Assembly: GCA_900104495.1 (NCBI GenBank)
Contig: FMXS01000004.1
Span: 248,001-312,000 of the forward strand
Direction of reading: 5' to 3'
DNA: 64,000 nucleotides
From: Ruminococcaceae bacterium FB2012
GTDB taxonomy: Bacteria > Bacillota > Clostridia > Oscillospirales > Ruminococcaceae
The notes under the pieces were generated by a model, which ran no database searches, was not told the DNA's origin, and saw only the letters and a program-made list of their open reading frames with translations. The position numbers were made by a program, and so were the translations under genes. Positions 17,953 through 26,646 of the stretch are shown here, piece after piece. Positions within the stretch are counted from its first letter, which is position 1; every line of letters begins with the position of its first letter.

Positions 17953-18492
17953 ATGAGAAAACCAAGCTTTATAATCGGGAAGAAGCAGATAGCGCTTGCC
18001 GCACTGACTCTTATGCTGGGAACGGCGGTGTATGTCAACTATGCCGTATCTTCTGACGGAAAGGGCATCAAGACTACTGACAAGGTCGAGACCAAGACAG
18101 TTAATTACGGTGACACTCAGCTTGTGAGTGCAGAACCCACCGAAGATTATTTCGCCAAGGCGCGTATCGAAAGGATGACCTCCCGCGATAAAGCGATAGA
18201 GACTCTCCAAACGATAATGACCGGCGGAGATGCCACGGAGGATGAAAAGACCGTAGCCGCAAAGCAGGCGGCAACAGTCAGCGGGAACATTGAGTCTGAG
18301 AGCAAGATCGAGAATCTTATCAAGGCCGCAGGCTTTGAAGACTGCGTGGTCTACCTTGACGGTCAGACCGCTAATATCGTAGTTAAATCGCCTCAGGGCC
18401 TTATTGCAAGTGAGGCCGCGCAGATCAAGGACATCCTTCTCGGAGAGGTGGAGGTCTCAAATGAAAACATAAGAATTTACGATGTAGAATAA
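17953..18492 (+). CDS. spoIIIAH: stage III sporulation protein AH (SpoIIQ partner)
   Basis: 179 residues: one N-terminal membrane helix (about 12-30, LAALTLMLGTAVYVNYAVS) and a periplasmic-like domain with the EscJ/YscJ-type fold (AAGFEDCVVYLDGQTANIVV near the C-terminus). In other spore-formers it reaches the intermembrane space and binds SpoIIQ from the forespore. Last gene of the operon; GGAGG lies before the ATG. No spoIIQ gene is in this window. Confidence 0.94.
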   Translation: MRKPSFIIGKKQIALAALTLMLGTAVYVNYAVSSDGKGIKTTDKVETKTVNYGDTQLVSAEPTEDYFAKARIERMTSRDKAIETLQTIMTGGDATEDEKTVAAKQAATVSGNIESESKIENLIKAAGFEDCVVYLDGQTANIVVKSPQGLIASEAAQIKDILLGEVEVSNENIRIYDVE

Positions 18493-18528
18493 AATTTATG
18501 AATTATCGGAAAATTTCTGCTGAAACTG

Positions 18529-18557
18529 TTGTACATTTTAAAAAAGTATGTTATAAT
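18529..18557 (+). promoter_or_regulatory. sigma-A promoter of yqhY
   Basis: TTGTAC (18529-18534), 17-bp spacer, TATAAT (18552-18557). Confidence 0.8.
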
Positions 18558-18628
18558 AGTGTATATATGAATATCTGTACTGTATATTCTGTAAATTTTA
18601 GGAAATTTCTGATAAGGAGGCTCTTAAA

Positions 18629-18979
18629 ATGAGTCAAATGGAAAAGACCATAAATAAGTCGCTGCGCGTCAGTGAGGAAGTCATCGTTGAGATCATTGCA
18701 AATGCTGCTTTGGAAGTTGACGGGGTAGCCGCGATAGCCAAACGCAAAAAGAATCCCACAAGGCTTATCACCAACAGCAAAAACACCCGAGCAATAAAGA
18801 TCGAGCTTGCCGGTGATGTGCTGGCTGTGACGATGGGCGTTATCCTCAAAAGAGGCGCCAAGGCTGTCTCAACAGCCGAAAATGTTCAAGATAAGGTCAA
18901 GAGCACGGTGCAGAATATGCTCAACCTAACGGTCACAAAGGTGAACGTCAACGTTGTCAATGTTTTGTCAGAAGAATGA
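18629..18979 (+). CDS. yqhY: Asp23/Gls24 family envelope-stress-type protein (YqhY-like)
   Basis: 116 residues covering a full Asp23 domain (LRVSEEVIVEIIANAALEVDGVA at the N-terminus, VNVNVVNV at the C-terminus). In B. subtilis yqhY sits in the accBC-yqhY-nusB region and is linked to control of acetyl-CoA carboxylase; the same order with nusB downstream is kept here although acc genes are absent. A hairpin separates it from nusB. Confidence 0.9.
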   Translation: MSQMEKTINKSLRVSEEVIVEIIANAALEVDGVAAIAKRKKNPTRLITNSKNTRAIKIELAGDVLAVTMGVILKRGAKAVSTAENVQDKVKSTVQNMLNLTVTKVNVNVVNVLSEE

Positions 18980-18986
18980 GTACTAT

Positions 18987-19025
18987 AAGCTCCCGGAATT
19001 GCTTCGGGAGCTTTTGGTGCGTTTT
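18987..19025 (+). terminator. terminator or attenuator between yqhY and nusB
   Basis: Stem AAGCTCCCG (18987-18995) / CGGGAGCTT (19005-19013) followed by TTTT and a second T-run. No promoter is visible before nusB, so read-through probably feeds the downstream genes. Confidence 0.75.
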
Positions 19026-19050
19026 TAATAAGCTTTAAGGATGTGTTTAT

Positions 19051-19464
19051 GTGGCTGTTAAAAGAAGAGATGTAAGAGAATCGGCCTTTATCCTTTCTTT
19101 TGAAATGCTTTTCCGCGACGACAGTATCGACGAGATATTTGAAGCTGCCAAAATGATCGACGACATCGTGCTTACTGATGATGTCAGAGCTCTTGTCAGC
19201 GGTATCATGGAAAAGCAGAACGAGCTGGATGCCATGATCTCAAAATACAGCAGGAACCGCGCTATCGTTCGTATCCCGAGGATCAATGTTGCCGTACTGA
19301 GGCTTGCTATCTATGAAGCGCTTTACGATGAAAAGGTGCCTGTCAACGTGGCGATAAGCGAGGCTGTAAAGCTGACAGAGAAGTACGCCCAGGATGCGGA
19401 TGTGTCCTTTGTCAACGGCGTCCTCGGAGCATTTTCAAGAGAGCTCGGGAAAGAAAATGCCTAA
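19051..19464 (+). CDS. nusB: transcription antitermination factor NusB
   Basis: 137 residues, all-helical: RRDVRESAFILSFEMLFRDD at the N-terminus, IVRIPRINVAVLRLAIYEALY in the middle and FVNGVLGAF near the end are the NusB signature blocks. Binds boxA RNA with NusE/S10 in rRNA antitermination. The start is GTG (19051) with AAGGA upstream; no in-frame ATG exists. Overlaps the next gene by 8 bp. Confidence 0.95.
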   Translation: MAVKRRDVRESAFILSFEMLFRDDSIDEIFEAAKMIDDIVLTDDVRALVSGIMEKQNELDAMISKYSRNRAIVRIPRINVAVLRLAIYEALYDEKVPVNVAISEAVKLTEKYAQDADVSFVNGVLGAFSRELGKENA

Positions 19465-20392
19465 GATACTTGGGATAGATACCAGCAATTATACCACCTC
19501 CGCGTCCATGCTTGACACGGACGATATTTCTGTTGTCCAGGCAAAGATGCTCCTGCCTGTCAAAAAAGGCGAGAAGGGGATCAGACAGTCGGATGCCGTG
19601 TTTCATCATACGAAACAGCTCCCTCAGATGATAGCCGGAGTTTCCGAAGGCGTTATTCCCGGCGGTATCGGCGTTTCGGTCCGTCCGCGTCTGGCGGAGG
19701 GCTCTTATATGCCCTGTTTTCTTGTGGGAGAATCGGCAGCGGATATGATCGGTTCGGTCTGCGGGATCACCACCGACAAGACTTCTCACCAGATAGGTCA
19801 TATACTTGCGGCGCTGTATTCCTGCGGAAAGCTTGAACTTGTGAAAGAGCGGTTTATCGCCTTTCACGTCAGCGGCGGAACGACGGATATGCTTTTGTGT
19901 TCGCCTTCCGATGAGTGCTTGATCGAGATCCGCGAGCTCGGGCATTCTCTTGATCTCAAGGCAGGACAGGCTATTGACAGAGCAGGCGTTATGCTGGGGC
20001 TAGATTTTCCCTGCGGCGCGGAGCTTGAAAGGTTGGCATCGGAAAGCTGCCGGAACTTTAGGGTCAGACCCGTTCTCAAAGGAATGGATTGCAGCCTTTC
20101 CGGGATCGAGAACAAGTGCAGGTCAATGCTTGAAGTCGGAGAAGCTCCCTGCGATATTGCTAAGTTTTGCCTTGAAAGCATTTATGCCGCCGTAAGTGCG
20201 ATGACAGGCGCTGCGATCGAAAGTCTCGGACGGCTCCCGCTGGTCTACGCGGGGGGCGTTATGTCCGATAAATACATTTCCGACAAGCTGAAAGCCGATC
20301 ACGGCGGAGCTTTTGCTTCTCCGGAGTATTCCTGTGATAATGCCGCAGGAGTGGCTGTATACAGCGCACTTGTGAAAGGACTGATTATTTGA
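19457..20392 (+). CDS. TsaD-like (peptidase M22/Kae1 family) protein
   Basis: 311 residues from ATG 19457, which overlaps the nusB stop; the longer frame from 19394 is only nusB shadow. ILGIDTSNYTTSAS is the N-terminal ATP-binding block, HQIGH (about 111-115) is the HxxxH metal site, and FHVSGGTTDML the phosphate loop of the ASKHA fold. Canonical TsaD makes t6A with TsaB/TsaE. Sequence and position in the nusB-xseA operon suggest the clostridial second paralogue usually annotated as glycoprotease; no tsaB/tsaE are nearby. Exact function is open. Confidence 0.8.
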   Translation: MPKILGIDTSNYTTSASMLDTDDISVVQAKMLLPVKKGEKGIRQSDAVFHHTKQLPQMIAGVSEGVIPGGIGVSVRPRLAEGSYMPCFLVGESAADMIGSVCGITTDKTSHQIGHILAALYSCGKLELVKERFIAFHVSGGTTDMLLCSPSDECLIEIRELGHSLDLKAGQAIDRAGVMLGLDFPCGAELERLASESCRNFRVRPVLKGMDCSLSGIENKCRSMLEVGEAPCDIAKFCLESIYAAVSAMTGAAIESLGRLPLVYAGGVMSDKYISDKLKADHGGAFASPEYSCDNAAGVAVYSALVKGLII

Positions 20393-21591
20393 GCTCGATA
20401 CTGACTGTTTCCCAGCTGAACAGATATTTAGCCTCAAAGATCAAATCAGATGTTAAGCTGACCGGCATTGCCGTTAAAGGCGAGCTTTCAAATTATACTG
20501 TGAATTCCAGATCGGGGCACGCCTACTTTTCGCTGAAGGACGAGGGCTCCGTTATCAGAGGCGTAATGTTCTCCACCAATGTTAAAAGGCTGAAATTCAC
20601 TCCCGAGAACGGAATGGCTGTGCTTGCGGTGGGAAATATAAATCTCTATGAGCGTGACGGCGTTTTGCAAATCACCGCCTTGGAGATCAGTCCGATAGGC
20701 GTCGGTGCTGTGAGGACCGGTCTTGACCAGCTGAAGAAAAAGCTGGCCGACAGGGGAGTTTTTGATACCGCGGCTAAGAAAAAGATACCTGTGCTTCCGA
20801 AAAAGATAGCGGTGGTGACTTCACTTACCGCGGATGCTCTCCAGGATATAAAAAACGTCCTCGGACGGCGCTGTCCTATCGTAAAGGTCGAGGTCTTTCC
20901 GGCACAGGTCCAGGGAGAAACGGCTCCCGATACCATTGCAAATGCTCTCAAACGGGCAGATAGAAGCGGTGCCGATACAATTATCCTTGCCAGAGGCGGA
21001 GGTTCGGATGAAGACCTTATGGCCTTCAATACCGAAAAAGCCGCTTTGGCGGTTTTTGAGTGTGAGACTCCGATCATAACTGCGGTGGGGCATGAGACCG
21101 ATACCACACTTGTAGATTATGCCGCTGATCTGCGGGCTCCCACCCCTTCAGCGGCGGCAGAACTGGCTGTGCCGATGATGAGCCAGCTCGTCGGAACGGT
21201 GGAGCTTATGGAGCAGAAGCTTTCGGAGGCTATGCTTGACCGGATCTCACGTTTGGACAGAAGGCTTTCGGAGCTTGATACCGCACTGCGGCTTTCTTCT
21301 CCGACTGTCAGAATAACAAACGAGGAAAAGAAGCTGGAGTCTCTTTCGCTCAGACTCGATAACAGTATAAAAAAGCGTCTTGAAAGCGAATCCATGCTTG
21401 TGGACAAGTATGCGGCACAGCTTTCGGCGCTCAGCCCCTTCAATATTCTTGACAGGGGATATTCTATAACCATGAAAGACGGTGTCCCTGTCAATGCCTC
21501 CGGGCTTTCGGCAGGAGACGAGATAAATGTCCGCTTTGCGGACGGCACGGCTTTGGCCGAGATCAAGCAGGTGTATAAAAATGACATATGA
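20389..21591 (+). CDS. xseA: exodeoxyribonuclease VII large subunit
   Basis: 400 residues: N-terminal OB-fold (about 1-100; ILTVSQLNRYLASKIK, SGHAYFSLKDEGSVIRGVMF), then the catalytic region with VTSLTADALQDIKNVLGRR, IILARGGGSDEDLMAFN and AVGHETDTTLVDYAADLRAPTPSAAAE, then a coiled-coil. Degrades single-stranded DNA from both ends with XseB. The start is TTG, overlapping the previous stop as TTGA. Confidence 0.96.
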   Translation: MSSILTVSQLNRYLASKIKSDVKLTGIAVKGELSNYTVNSRSGHAYFSLKDEGSVIRGVMFSTNVKRLKFTPENGMAVLAVGNINLYERDGVLQITALEISPIGVGAVRTGLDQLKKKLADRGVFDTAAKKKIPVLPKKIAVVTSLTADALQDIKNVLGRRCPIVKVEVFPAQVQGETAPDTIANALKRADRSGADTIILARGGGSDEDLMAFNTEKAALAVFECETPIITAVGHETDTTLVDYAADLRAPTPSAAAELAVPMMSQLVGTVELMEQKLSEAMLDRISRLDRRLSELDTALRLSSPTVRITNEEKKLESLSLRLDNSIKKRLESESMLVDKYAAQLSALSPFNILDRGYSITMKDGVPVNASGLSAGDEINVRFADGTALAEIKQVYKNDI

Positions 21592-21766
21592 AGAATCAAT
21601 TGCAAGACTTGACGAGATAGTAAAAAAATTGGGCGACGGCGGTCTTCCGCTGGATGAATCCCTTGACCTTTACAAAGAAGGCACCGCTTTGGCGGTTGAC
21701 TGCAAAAAAATGCTGGAAAAGGCAAAACTTCAAGTAAGCGTTGCCTCGGAGGATAACGATGACTGA
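21581..21766 (+). CDS. xseB: exodeoxyribonuclease VII small subunit
   Basis: 61 residues from ATG 21581 (the longer frame from 21527 lies inside xseA). TYEESIARLDEIVKKLGDGG followed by LPLDESLDLYKEG is the family pattern. Small helical subunit that wraps the XseA coiled-coil. Overlaps xseA by 11 bp and ispA by 8 bp. Confidence 0.95.
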   Translation: MTYEESIARLDEIVKKLGDGGLPLDESLDLYKEGTALAVDCKKMLEKAKLQVSVASEDNDD

Positions 21767-22649
21767 TAACACAACTCAGAAACTCAACGAATACTGCACT
21801 GAGATCGAAGAGCATCTTAAAGCCTTTACTGCGGACAAGCCCGAGCTTCAAGGGATCGTTCTTGAAGCGATGGAGTATTCTCTTATGGCAGGCGGCAAGA
21901 GGCTTCGTCCCGTGCTGATGCTTGAATTCTGCCGTATGTGCGGCGGGGATCACAAGAAATATTTCGATCTTGCCTGCACCATTGAAATGATACATACATT
22001 TTCGCTGATCCATGACGATCTGCCGTGTATGGATAACGACGATTTCCGTCGGGGCAAGCCCTCCTGTCATAAGGCGTTCCCGGAGAATATCGCTCTGCTT
22101 GCAGGCGACGCTCTTAATACACTGCCTTTTGAGGTCATCTCAGACAGCGCCCTCAACGGGGTCATTGATCCCCGGACCGCTGTGATGCTGACCTCAGTGC
22201 TGTCAAAGGCTGTGGGTGCCAACGGTATGATCGGCGGGCAGGTCATTGACCTGCGATCGGAGAGTAAGGAAATAAGCATCGAAACCCTTAACACTCTCCA
22301 GGAGCATAAAACGGGGGCTCTTATCGAGGCCGCCTGCGTTATGGGAGTTATCGTGTCGGGCAGGCTTGAAATGATAGGTCAAGCGGCGGCTTATGCTTCC
22401 GCTCTCGGCAGAGCTTTCCAGATCGTTGACGATATTCTCGATGTTACGAGTACCTTTGAAGAACTCGGCAAGCCTATCGGCAGCGACCGCGAACAGAATA
22501 AAACGACCTATGTTTCTCTGCTGGGTCTTGACAGATCCTATGTTGAAGCCGGAAAGCTGACGCAGCAGGCTCTGGCTATACTTGATGAATTTGAAGACAA
22601 CAGCTTCTTAAAGGAGCTTACAGAACAGCTGCTTTCAAGACGCAGCTGA
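21759..22649 (+). CDS. ispA: farnesyl diphosphate synthase (short-chain polyprenyl synthase)
   Basis: 296 residues from ATG 21759 with GGAGG upstream. First Asp-rich motif HDDLPCMDNDDFRRGKPS (about 87-104) with the two-residue insertion of bacterial FPP/GPP synthases; second motif QIVDDILDVTS. It condenses IPP with DMAPP/GPP. Coupled to dxs, which supplies the MEP pathway, 21 bp downstream. Confidence 0.94.
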   Translation: MTDNTTQKLNEYCTEIEEHLKAFTADKPELQGIVLEAMEYSLMAGGKRLRPVLMLEFCRMCGGDHKKYFDLACTIEMIHTFSLIHDDLPCMDNDDFRRGKPSCHKAFPENIALLAGDALNTLPFEVISDSALNGVIDPRTAVMLTSVLSKAVGANGMIGGQVIDLRSESKEISIETLNTLQEHKTGALIEAACVMGVIVSGRLEMIGQAAAYASALGRAFQIVDDILDVTSTFEELGKPIGSDREQNKTTYVSLLGLDRSYVEAGKLTQQALAILDEFEDNSFLKELTEQLLSRRS

Positions 22650-22670
22650 TAATTAGGAGCTGGATCATTA

Positions 22671-24518
22671 ATGGCGGATTTTGTAATTCCCGATCTTAGA
22701 AAAATGAAACTGCCCGCCGATCTCAAGAAGCTTGACAGCAAACAATGCGAACTGCTCTGTTCTGAGATAAGGCAGATACTTATAGATACCGTGTCCAAAA
22801 ACGGAGGGCATCTTGCCTCGAATCTCGGGACTGTTGAGCTTACTTTGGCTATACACCGGGTCTTTGAATCCCCGAAGGATAAGATCGTCTGGGATGTGGG
22901 GCATCAGTCCTATACGCATAAGATACTTACAGGCAGGCTTGAAAGGTTCGATACGATCCGTAAGGAAAACGGTCTTTCCGGGTTCTGCCGTCCCGATGAA
23001 TCGGTGCATGACGCTTTTATCAGCGGACACAGTTCAAATTCGGTTTCTGCGGCTCTCGGCATCGCCACGGCGCTGAAGCTGTCGGGCAGCAAACGTTATA
23101 CCGTTGCCGTCCTCGGAGACGGTGCCTTTACCGGCGGCCTTGTGTATGAAGGTCTTAACAACGCCGGAAAAAGTGAGACCAACCTTGTGATAATTCTTAA
23201 TCACAACGAAATGTCGATCTCAAAGAATGTGGGCAGTATCGCAAAGTATCTTTCCACACTGCGGACTAAGGAGTCTTATCACAAAACGAAGAACGTGGTA
23301 GAGAAGGCTCTTGACAAAACACCGCTTGTGGGCAAGCCGCTTATCAGAGCTGTCAAGGCTTCAAAGAAGGCTGTAAAGAATGTCATGCTCAACAGCACCA
23401 TGTTTGAGGACCTCGGCTTTGCGTTTATCGGTCCTCTTGACGGTCACGACCTTGAAGCCTTGGAACGCGGACTGTATGCCGCAAAGGCTCTCTGCAAGCC
23501 GGTGGTCGTTCATGTGAACACGGTCAAAGGCAAGGGCTATGCTCCCGCTGAGGAAAATCCCGGCGAGTATCACGGTATCGGTTCTTTTGAGATCGCAACG
23601 GGAAATCCCGATGTTGTGCTTCCGGACAGCTATTCCTCTGTTTTCGGGAAAGAGCTTCTTGACCTTGCAAATAAGGACCGAAGGATAACCGCAGTGACAG
23701 CCGCTATGAAATACGGCACCGGCCTGCAATATTTTGCCAAGGCCCTTCCGGACAGGTTCTTTGACGTTGGCATCGCGGAGGAACACGCTGTTACCTTCTG
23801 CGCCGGCCTTGCCTCAATGGGGATGATCCCGGTATTTGCCGTGTATTCCTCGTTCCTCCAAAGGGCTTACGATCAGCTTATCCACGACCTTTCGATATGC
23901 GGGACCCATACGGTCCTCTGCGTTGACAGAGCCGGCATCGTCGGCGAGGACGGAGAGACCCACCAGGGTATTTTCGACATCCCGTTTCTGACAAGTATCC
24001 CAAATACTACGATATATTCTCCCTCCTGTTATGAAGAACTGCGGCTTTGCCTTAAAGAGGCTGTATCATCGAAGAGAGGCATCACCGCCGTTCGCTATCC
24101 GAAGGGCAGGGACAATTCTCTGTTTGAGAAAACTGACTTGAATACCGATCATACGCTTCACAGCAGCGGCAGCAGGATTCTTGTGGTCTGCTACGGAAGA
24201 CTTTATGAAAATGTTCTGAAAGCCGCCGAGATCCTCAATAACGAGGGAATTGTGTTTGACGTTCTGAAGCTTGTGAAGGTCTTCCCCATAGAGCAGGAGC
24301 TGTTAGACACCGTTTCGGGCTATGATACTGCTCTGTTTTTTGAGGAATGCTATAAATACGGTTCTATTGCCGAAAAGTATGCGTCGGTATGTAAAAACGT
24401 GCATTCGACTGCTATCGAAGGCTTTGTCAAGCACGGAAGTGTGAATGACCTTCTGCACGAGTGCGGGCTGTCTCCCGAGAGGATAGCCGATAAGATCAGG
24501 GAGCACGCCAATGGCTGA
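22671..24518 (+). CDS. dxs: 1-deoxy-D-xylulose-5-phosphate synthase
   Basis: 615 residues. GHQSYTHKILTGR and VAVLGDGAFTGGLVYEGLNN (the GDG...N thiamine-diphosphate motif, about 142-171) identify a Dxs transketolase-fold enzyme; FDVGIAEEHAVTFCAGLA and DRAGIVGEDGETHQGIFDI are the second-domain blocks. It makes DXP from pyruvate and glyceraldehyde-3-P, the first step of the MEP pathway and the source of thiamine/pyridoxal precursors. Overlaps tlyA by 8 bp. Confidence 0.97.
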   Translation: MADFVIPDLRKMKLPADLKKLDSKQCELLCSEIRQILIDTVSKNGGHLASNLGTVELTLAIHRVFESPKDKIVWDVGHQSYTHKILTGRLERFDTIRKENGLSGFCRPDESVHDAFISGHSSNSVSAALGIATALKLSGSKRYTVAVLGDGAFTGGLVYEGLNNAGKSETNLVIILNHNEMSISKNVGSIAKYLSTLRTKESYHKTKNVVEKALDKTPLVGKPLIRAVKASKKAVKNVMLNSTMFEDLGFAFIGPLDGHDLEALERGLYAAKALCKPVVVHVNTVKGKGYAPAEENPGEYHGIGSFEIATGNPDVVLPDSYSSVFGKELLDLANKDRRITAVTAAMKYGTGLQYFAKALPDRFFDVGIAEEHAVTFCAGLASMGMIPVFAVYSSFLQRAYDQLIHDLSICGTHTVLCVDRAGIVGEDGETHQGIFDIPFLTSIPNTTIYSPSCYEELRLCLKEAVSSKRGITAVRYPKGRDNSLFEKTDLNTDHTLHSSGSRILVVCYGRLYENVLKAAEILNNEGIVFDVLKLVKVFPIEQELLDTVSGYDTALFFEECYKYGSIAEKYASVCKNVHSTAIEGFVKHGSVNDLLHECGLSPERIADKIREHANG

Positions 24519-25302
24519 ACGTCTTGATAAATACCTTGTTGACCTTGGCCTTGCAAAAAGCCGTGAGCGCGCCAAAGCCCTGATAAAAGAGGGCAAGGTC
24601 CTTGTTAACGGCGTTCCTGCCGATCGGCCGTCGGTTACGGTCGGGGACGGCGATAAGGTCACGGCTGACGACGATCTGAAATATGTCGGCAGGGGAGCCT
24701 TGAAGCTTATCAAAGCGCTTGACTGCTTCGGGATAGATTTGAAGGGCTGCATCTGCGCCGACCTCGGAGCTTCTACCGGCGGATTTACTCAAGTCATGCT
24801 TGAAAGGGGCGCCGCTAAGGTCTACGCCGTTGACGTTGGCCACGGACAGCTTGATGAAAGTCTTGCCTCCGACAGCCGTGTGGTAAACATTGAAGGAACT
24901 AACGTCAAAGACATTTCGGATAAGGAGATACCCGAGAAGGTGCCTTTCATCAGCGCCGATCTGTCTTTTATCTCGCTGCGGAGCGTTATCGGGACGGTGA
25001 ATGAACTGCTGTCTGCTGACGGCAGGGCAGTGGTGCTTATCAAGCCCCAGTTTGAGGCAGGCAGAGCGGCACTGAACAAAAACGGCATAGTCAAGGACAA
25101 GAAGGATCATATCCGCGTGCTGAACGAGCTTTCTGCCGCATTCCAGTCCTGCGGACTGTTCATAACGGGGCTGACATTTTCTCCGGTGACAGGCGGAAGC
25201 GGGAATATCGAATATCTCGCTTTGTTGGAGCGAGTAACCGGCAAAGCCGTTACAGATTTCACGGGTACAGTAGAGTCGGCATTTTTGGAATTAAGGAAGT
25301 GA
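24511..25302 (+). CDS. tlyA: TlyA family rRNA (cytidine-2'-O)-methyltransferase
   Basis: 263 residues: N-terminal S4 RNA-binding domain (RLDKYLVDLGLAKSRERAKA, about 3-65), then an RrmJ/FtsJ-type SAM domain (CADLGASTGGFTQVMLERGA, about 85-104; LIKPQFEAGR). TlyA methylates 16S and, in the long form, 23S rRNA, affecting capreomycin sensitivity; it was once labelled hemolysin. The order dxs-tlyA-nadK-argR-recN is conserved in Firmicutes. Confidence 0.93.
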   Translation: MAERLDKYLVDLGLAKSRERAKALIKEGKVLVNGVPADRPSVTVGDGDKVTADDDLKYVGRGALKLIKALDCFGIDLKGCICADLGASTGGFTQVMLERGAAKVYAVDVGHGQLDESLASDSRVVNIEGTNVKDISDKEIPEKVPFISADLSFISLRSVIGTVNELLSADGRAVVLIKPQFEAGRAALNKNGIVKDKKDHIRVLNELSAAFQSCGLFITGLTFSPVTGGSGNIEYLALLERVTGKAVTDFTGTVESAFLELRK

Positions 25303-25307
25303 GCTTT

Positions 25308-26174
25308 ATGAAGGCCTATATTTTTCCTAATCTTGATAAGAACAATTCCTTTGAATATACATCCGAGGCTTGTGAAATACTTCACGGATGCGGTGTTGAA
25401 CTGAGTATGGACATATCATACCGAAGCCGCTTCGGAGAGCTTGATATACGCTTCGGCAGTCATTCGGACTGCATAACGGATTGTGATGTTGTCATTGTCA
25501 TCGGCGGCGACGGCACGATACTAAAGTGTGCCAAAGAAGCCGCAGCCGGCGGCAAGCCTATTCTCGGCATCAACTGCGGCAGGCTGGGATTTATGGCTTC
25601 ACTTGAACACGAAGACCTTGATATGCTGAGAAAGCTTCCCGAACACAATTACTCCGTGAGTCCGAGGATGCTGCTCAATGTAAGGGCAGAAGGGAAGAAC
25701 TATACCGCCCTGAACGATGTTGTTATCTCAAAGTCGGACGACTGCAAGATCGCTGATTTCAAGGTGTCTAAGGGAAACAGGACCATTTCCTATATCCGCG
25801 CCGACGGAGTTATCCTCTCAACGGCAACGGGTTCTACTGCTTATTCTATGTCGGCAGGCGGCCCGATAATCGAACCGGATATGCAGTGCATTGAATTTAC
25901 GCAGATGTGCGCACATTCACTTTTTGCAAGGTCTATGATACTCTCTCCGTCAAGCGAGATAAACGTAAAGCTCCACTGCAAAGAAGGCACACACGCGCTG
26001 GTCAATGTTGACGGCAACGTGGTGTCAAGAATAACTGATCTTGCCGAGATCAGAATAAGCCGCAGTGATCTTACCCTTGACATCATTGATATAAAGGGCG
26101 GCAGCTTCTTCAGCTCCATCAACGAAAAGCTCATGCAGCCTCTGAAAGGTTTCGCAGGTGATAGTATAATATGA
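25308..26174 (+). CDS. nadK: NAD kinase
   Basis: 288 residues. VIVIGGDGTILKCAKEAA carries the GGDGT catalytic motif (about 64-68), and ILSTATGSTAYSMSAGGPII is the second NAD-binding block. Phosphorylates NAD to NADP. A GTG at 25299 overlaps the tlyA stop, but ATG 25308 is preferred since AAGGA ends 10 bases before it. Confidence 0.95.
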   Translation: MKAYIFPNLDKNNSFEYTSEACEILHGCGVELSMDISYRSRFGELDIRFGSHSDCITDCDVVIVIGGDGTILKCAKEAAAGGKPILGINCGRLGFMASLEHEDLDMLRKLPEHNYSVSPRMLLNVRAEGKNYTALNDVVISKSDDCKIADFKVSKGNRTISYIRADGVILSTATGSTAYSMSAGGPIIEPDMQCIEFTQMCAHSLFARSMILSPSSEINVKLHCKEGTHALVNVDGNVVSRITDLAEIRISRSDLTLDIIDIKGGSFFSSINEKLMQPLKGFAGDSII

Positions 26175-26629
26175 AAAACAGCAGACAAAACCTTATATTG
26201 AAGCTTGTTTCGGAGTATGAGATCTCAACTCAAGAGGAACTTCAGAAGCTCCTGCTTGAACACGGCTGCAAGGTCACTCAGGCAACGGTCTCGAGAGACA
26301 TCAATGAGCTTGCGCTCCTAAAGACTTGTACCTCGGCAGGGCAGTACAAATACACCGTACCGAAGCTGACTCAAAGCTCTCTTGCAGATAACGGTACGTT
26401 CTATTCGATACTTACCGAGGGTGTTGTTTCTGTGGACTATGCGCTAAATACCGTCGTTATAAAATGCCACACGGGAATGGCTCAGGCCGTATGCGCAAAA
26501 CTTGACTCCACGGGGATAGAGAACGTGGTCGGAACTCTCGCGGGCGACGATACGATCTTTATACTTATGCGCTCTGAGCGGGATGCCGCAAGGCTTTTGA
26601 AGGAGCTTGAGCTTGTGATAAATATCTGA
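26171..26629 (+). CDS. argR: arginine repressor
   Basis: 152 residues: winged helix N-terminal domain (ISTQEELQKLLLEHG, TQATVSRDINELALLK, about 18-55) and a C-terminal arginine-binding hexamerisation domain (GTLAGDDTIFILMRSERDA, the GTxAGDDT arginine loop). Controls arginine synthesis and catabolism. Overlaps nadK by 4 bp (ATGA). Confidence 0.95.
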   Translation: MKNSRQNLILKLVSEYEISTQEELQKLLLEHGCKVTQATVSRDINELALLKTCTSAGQYKYTVPKLTQSSLADNGTFYSILTEGVVSVDYALNTVVIKCHTGMAQAVCAKLDSTGIENVVGTLAGDDTIFILMRSERDAARLLKELELVINI

Positions 26630-26646
26630 ATGGTGGTTTTCGCAAA

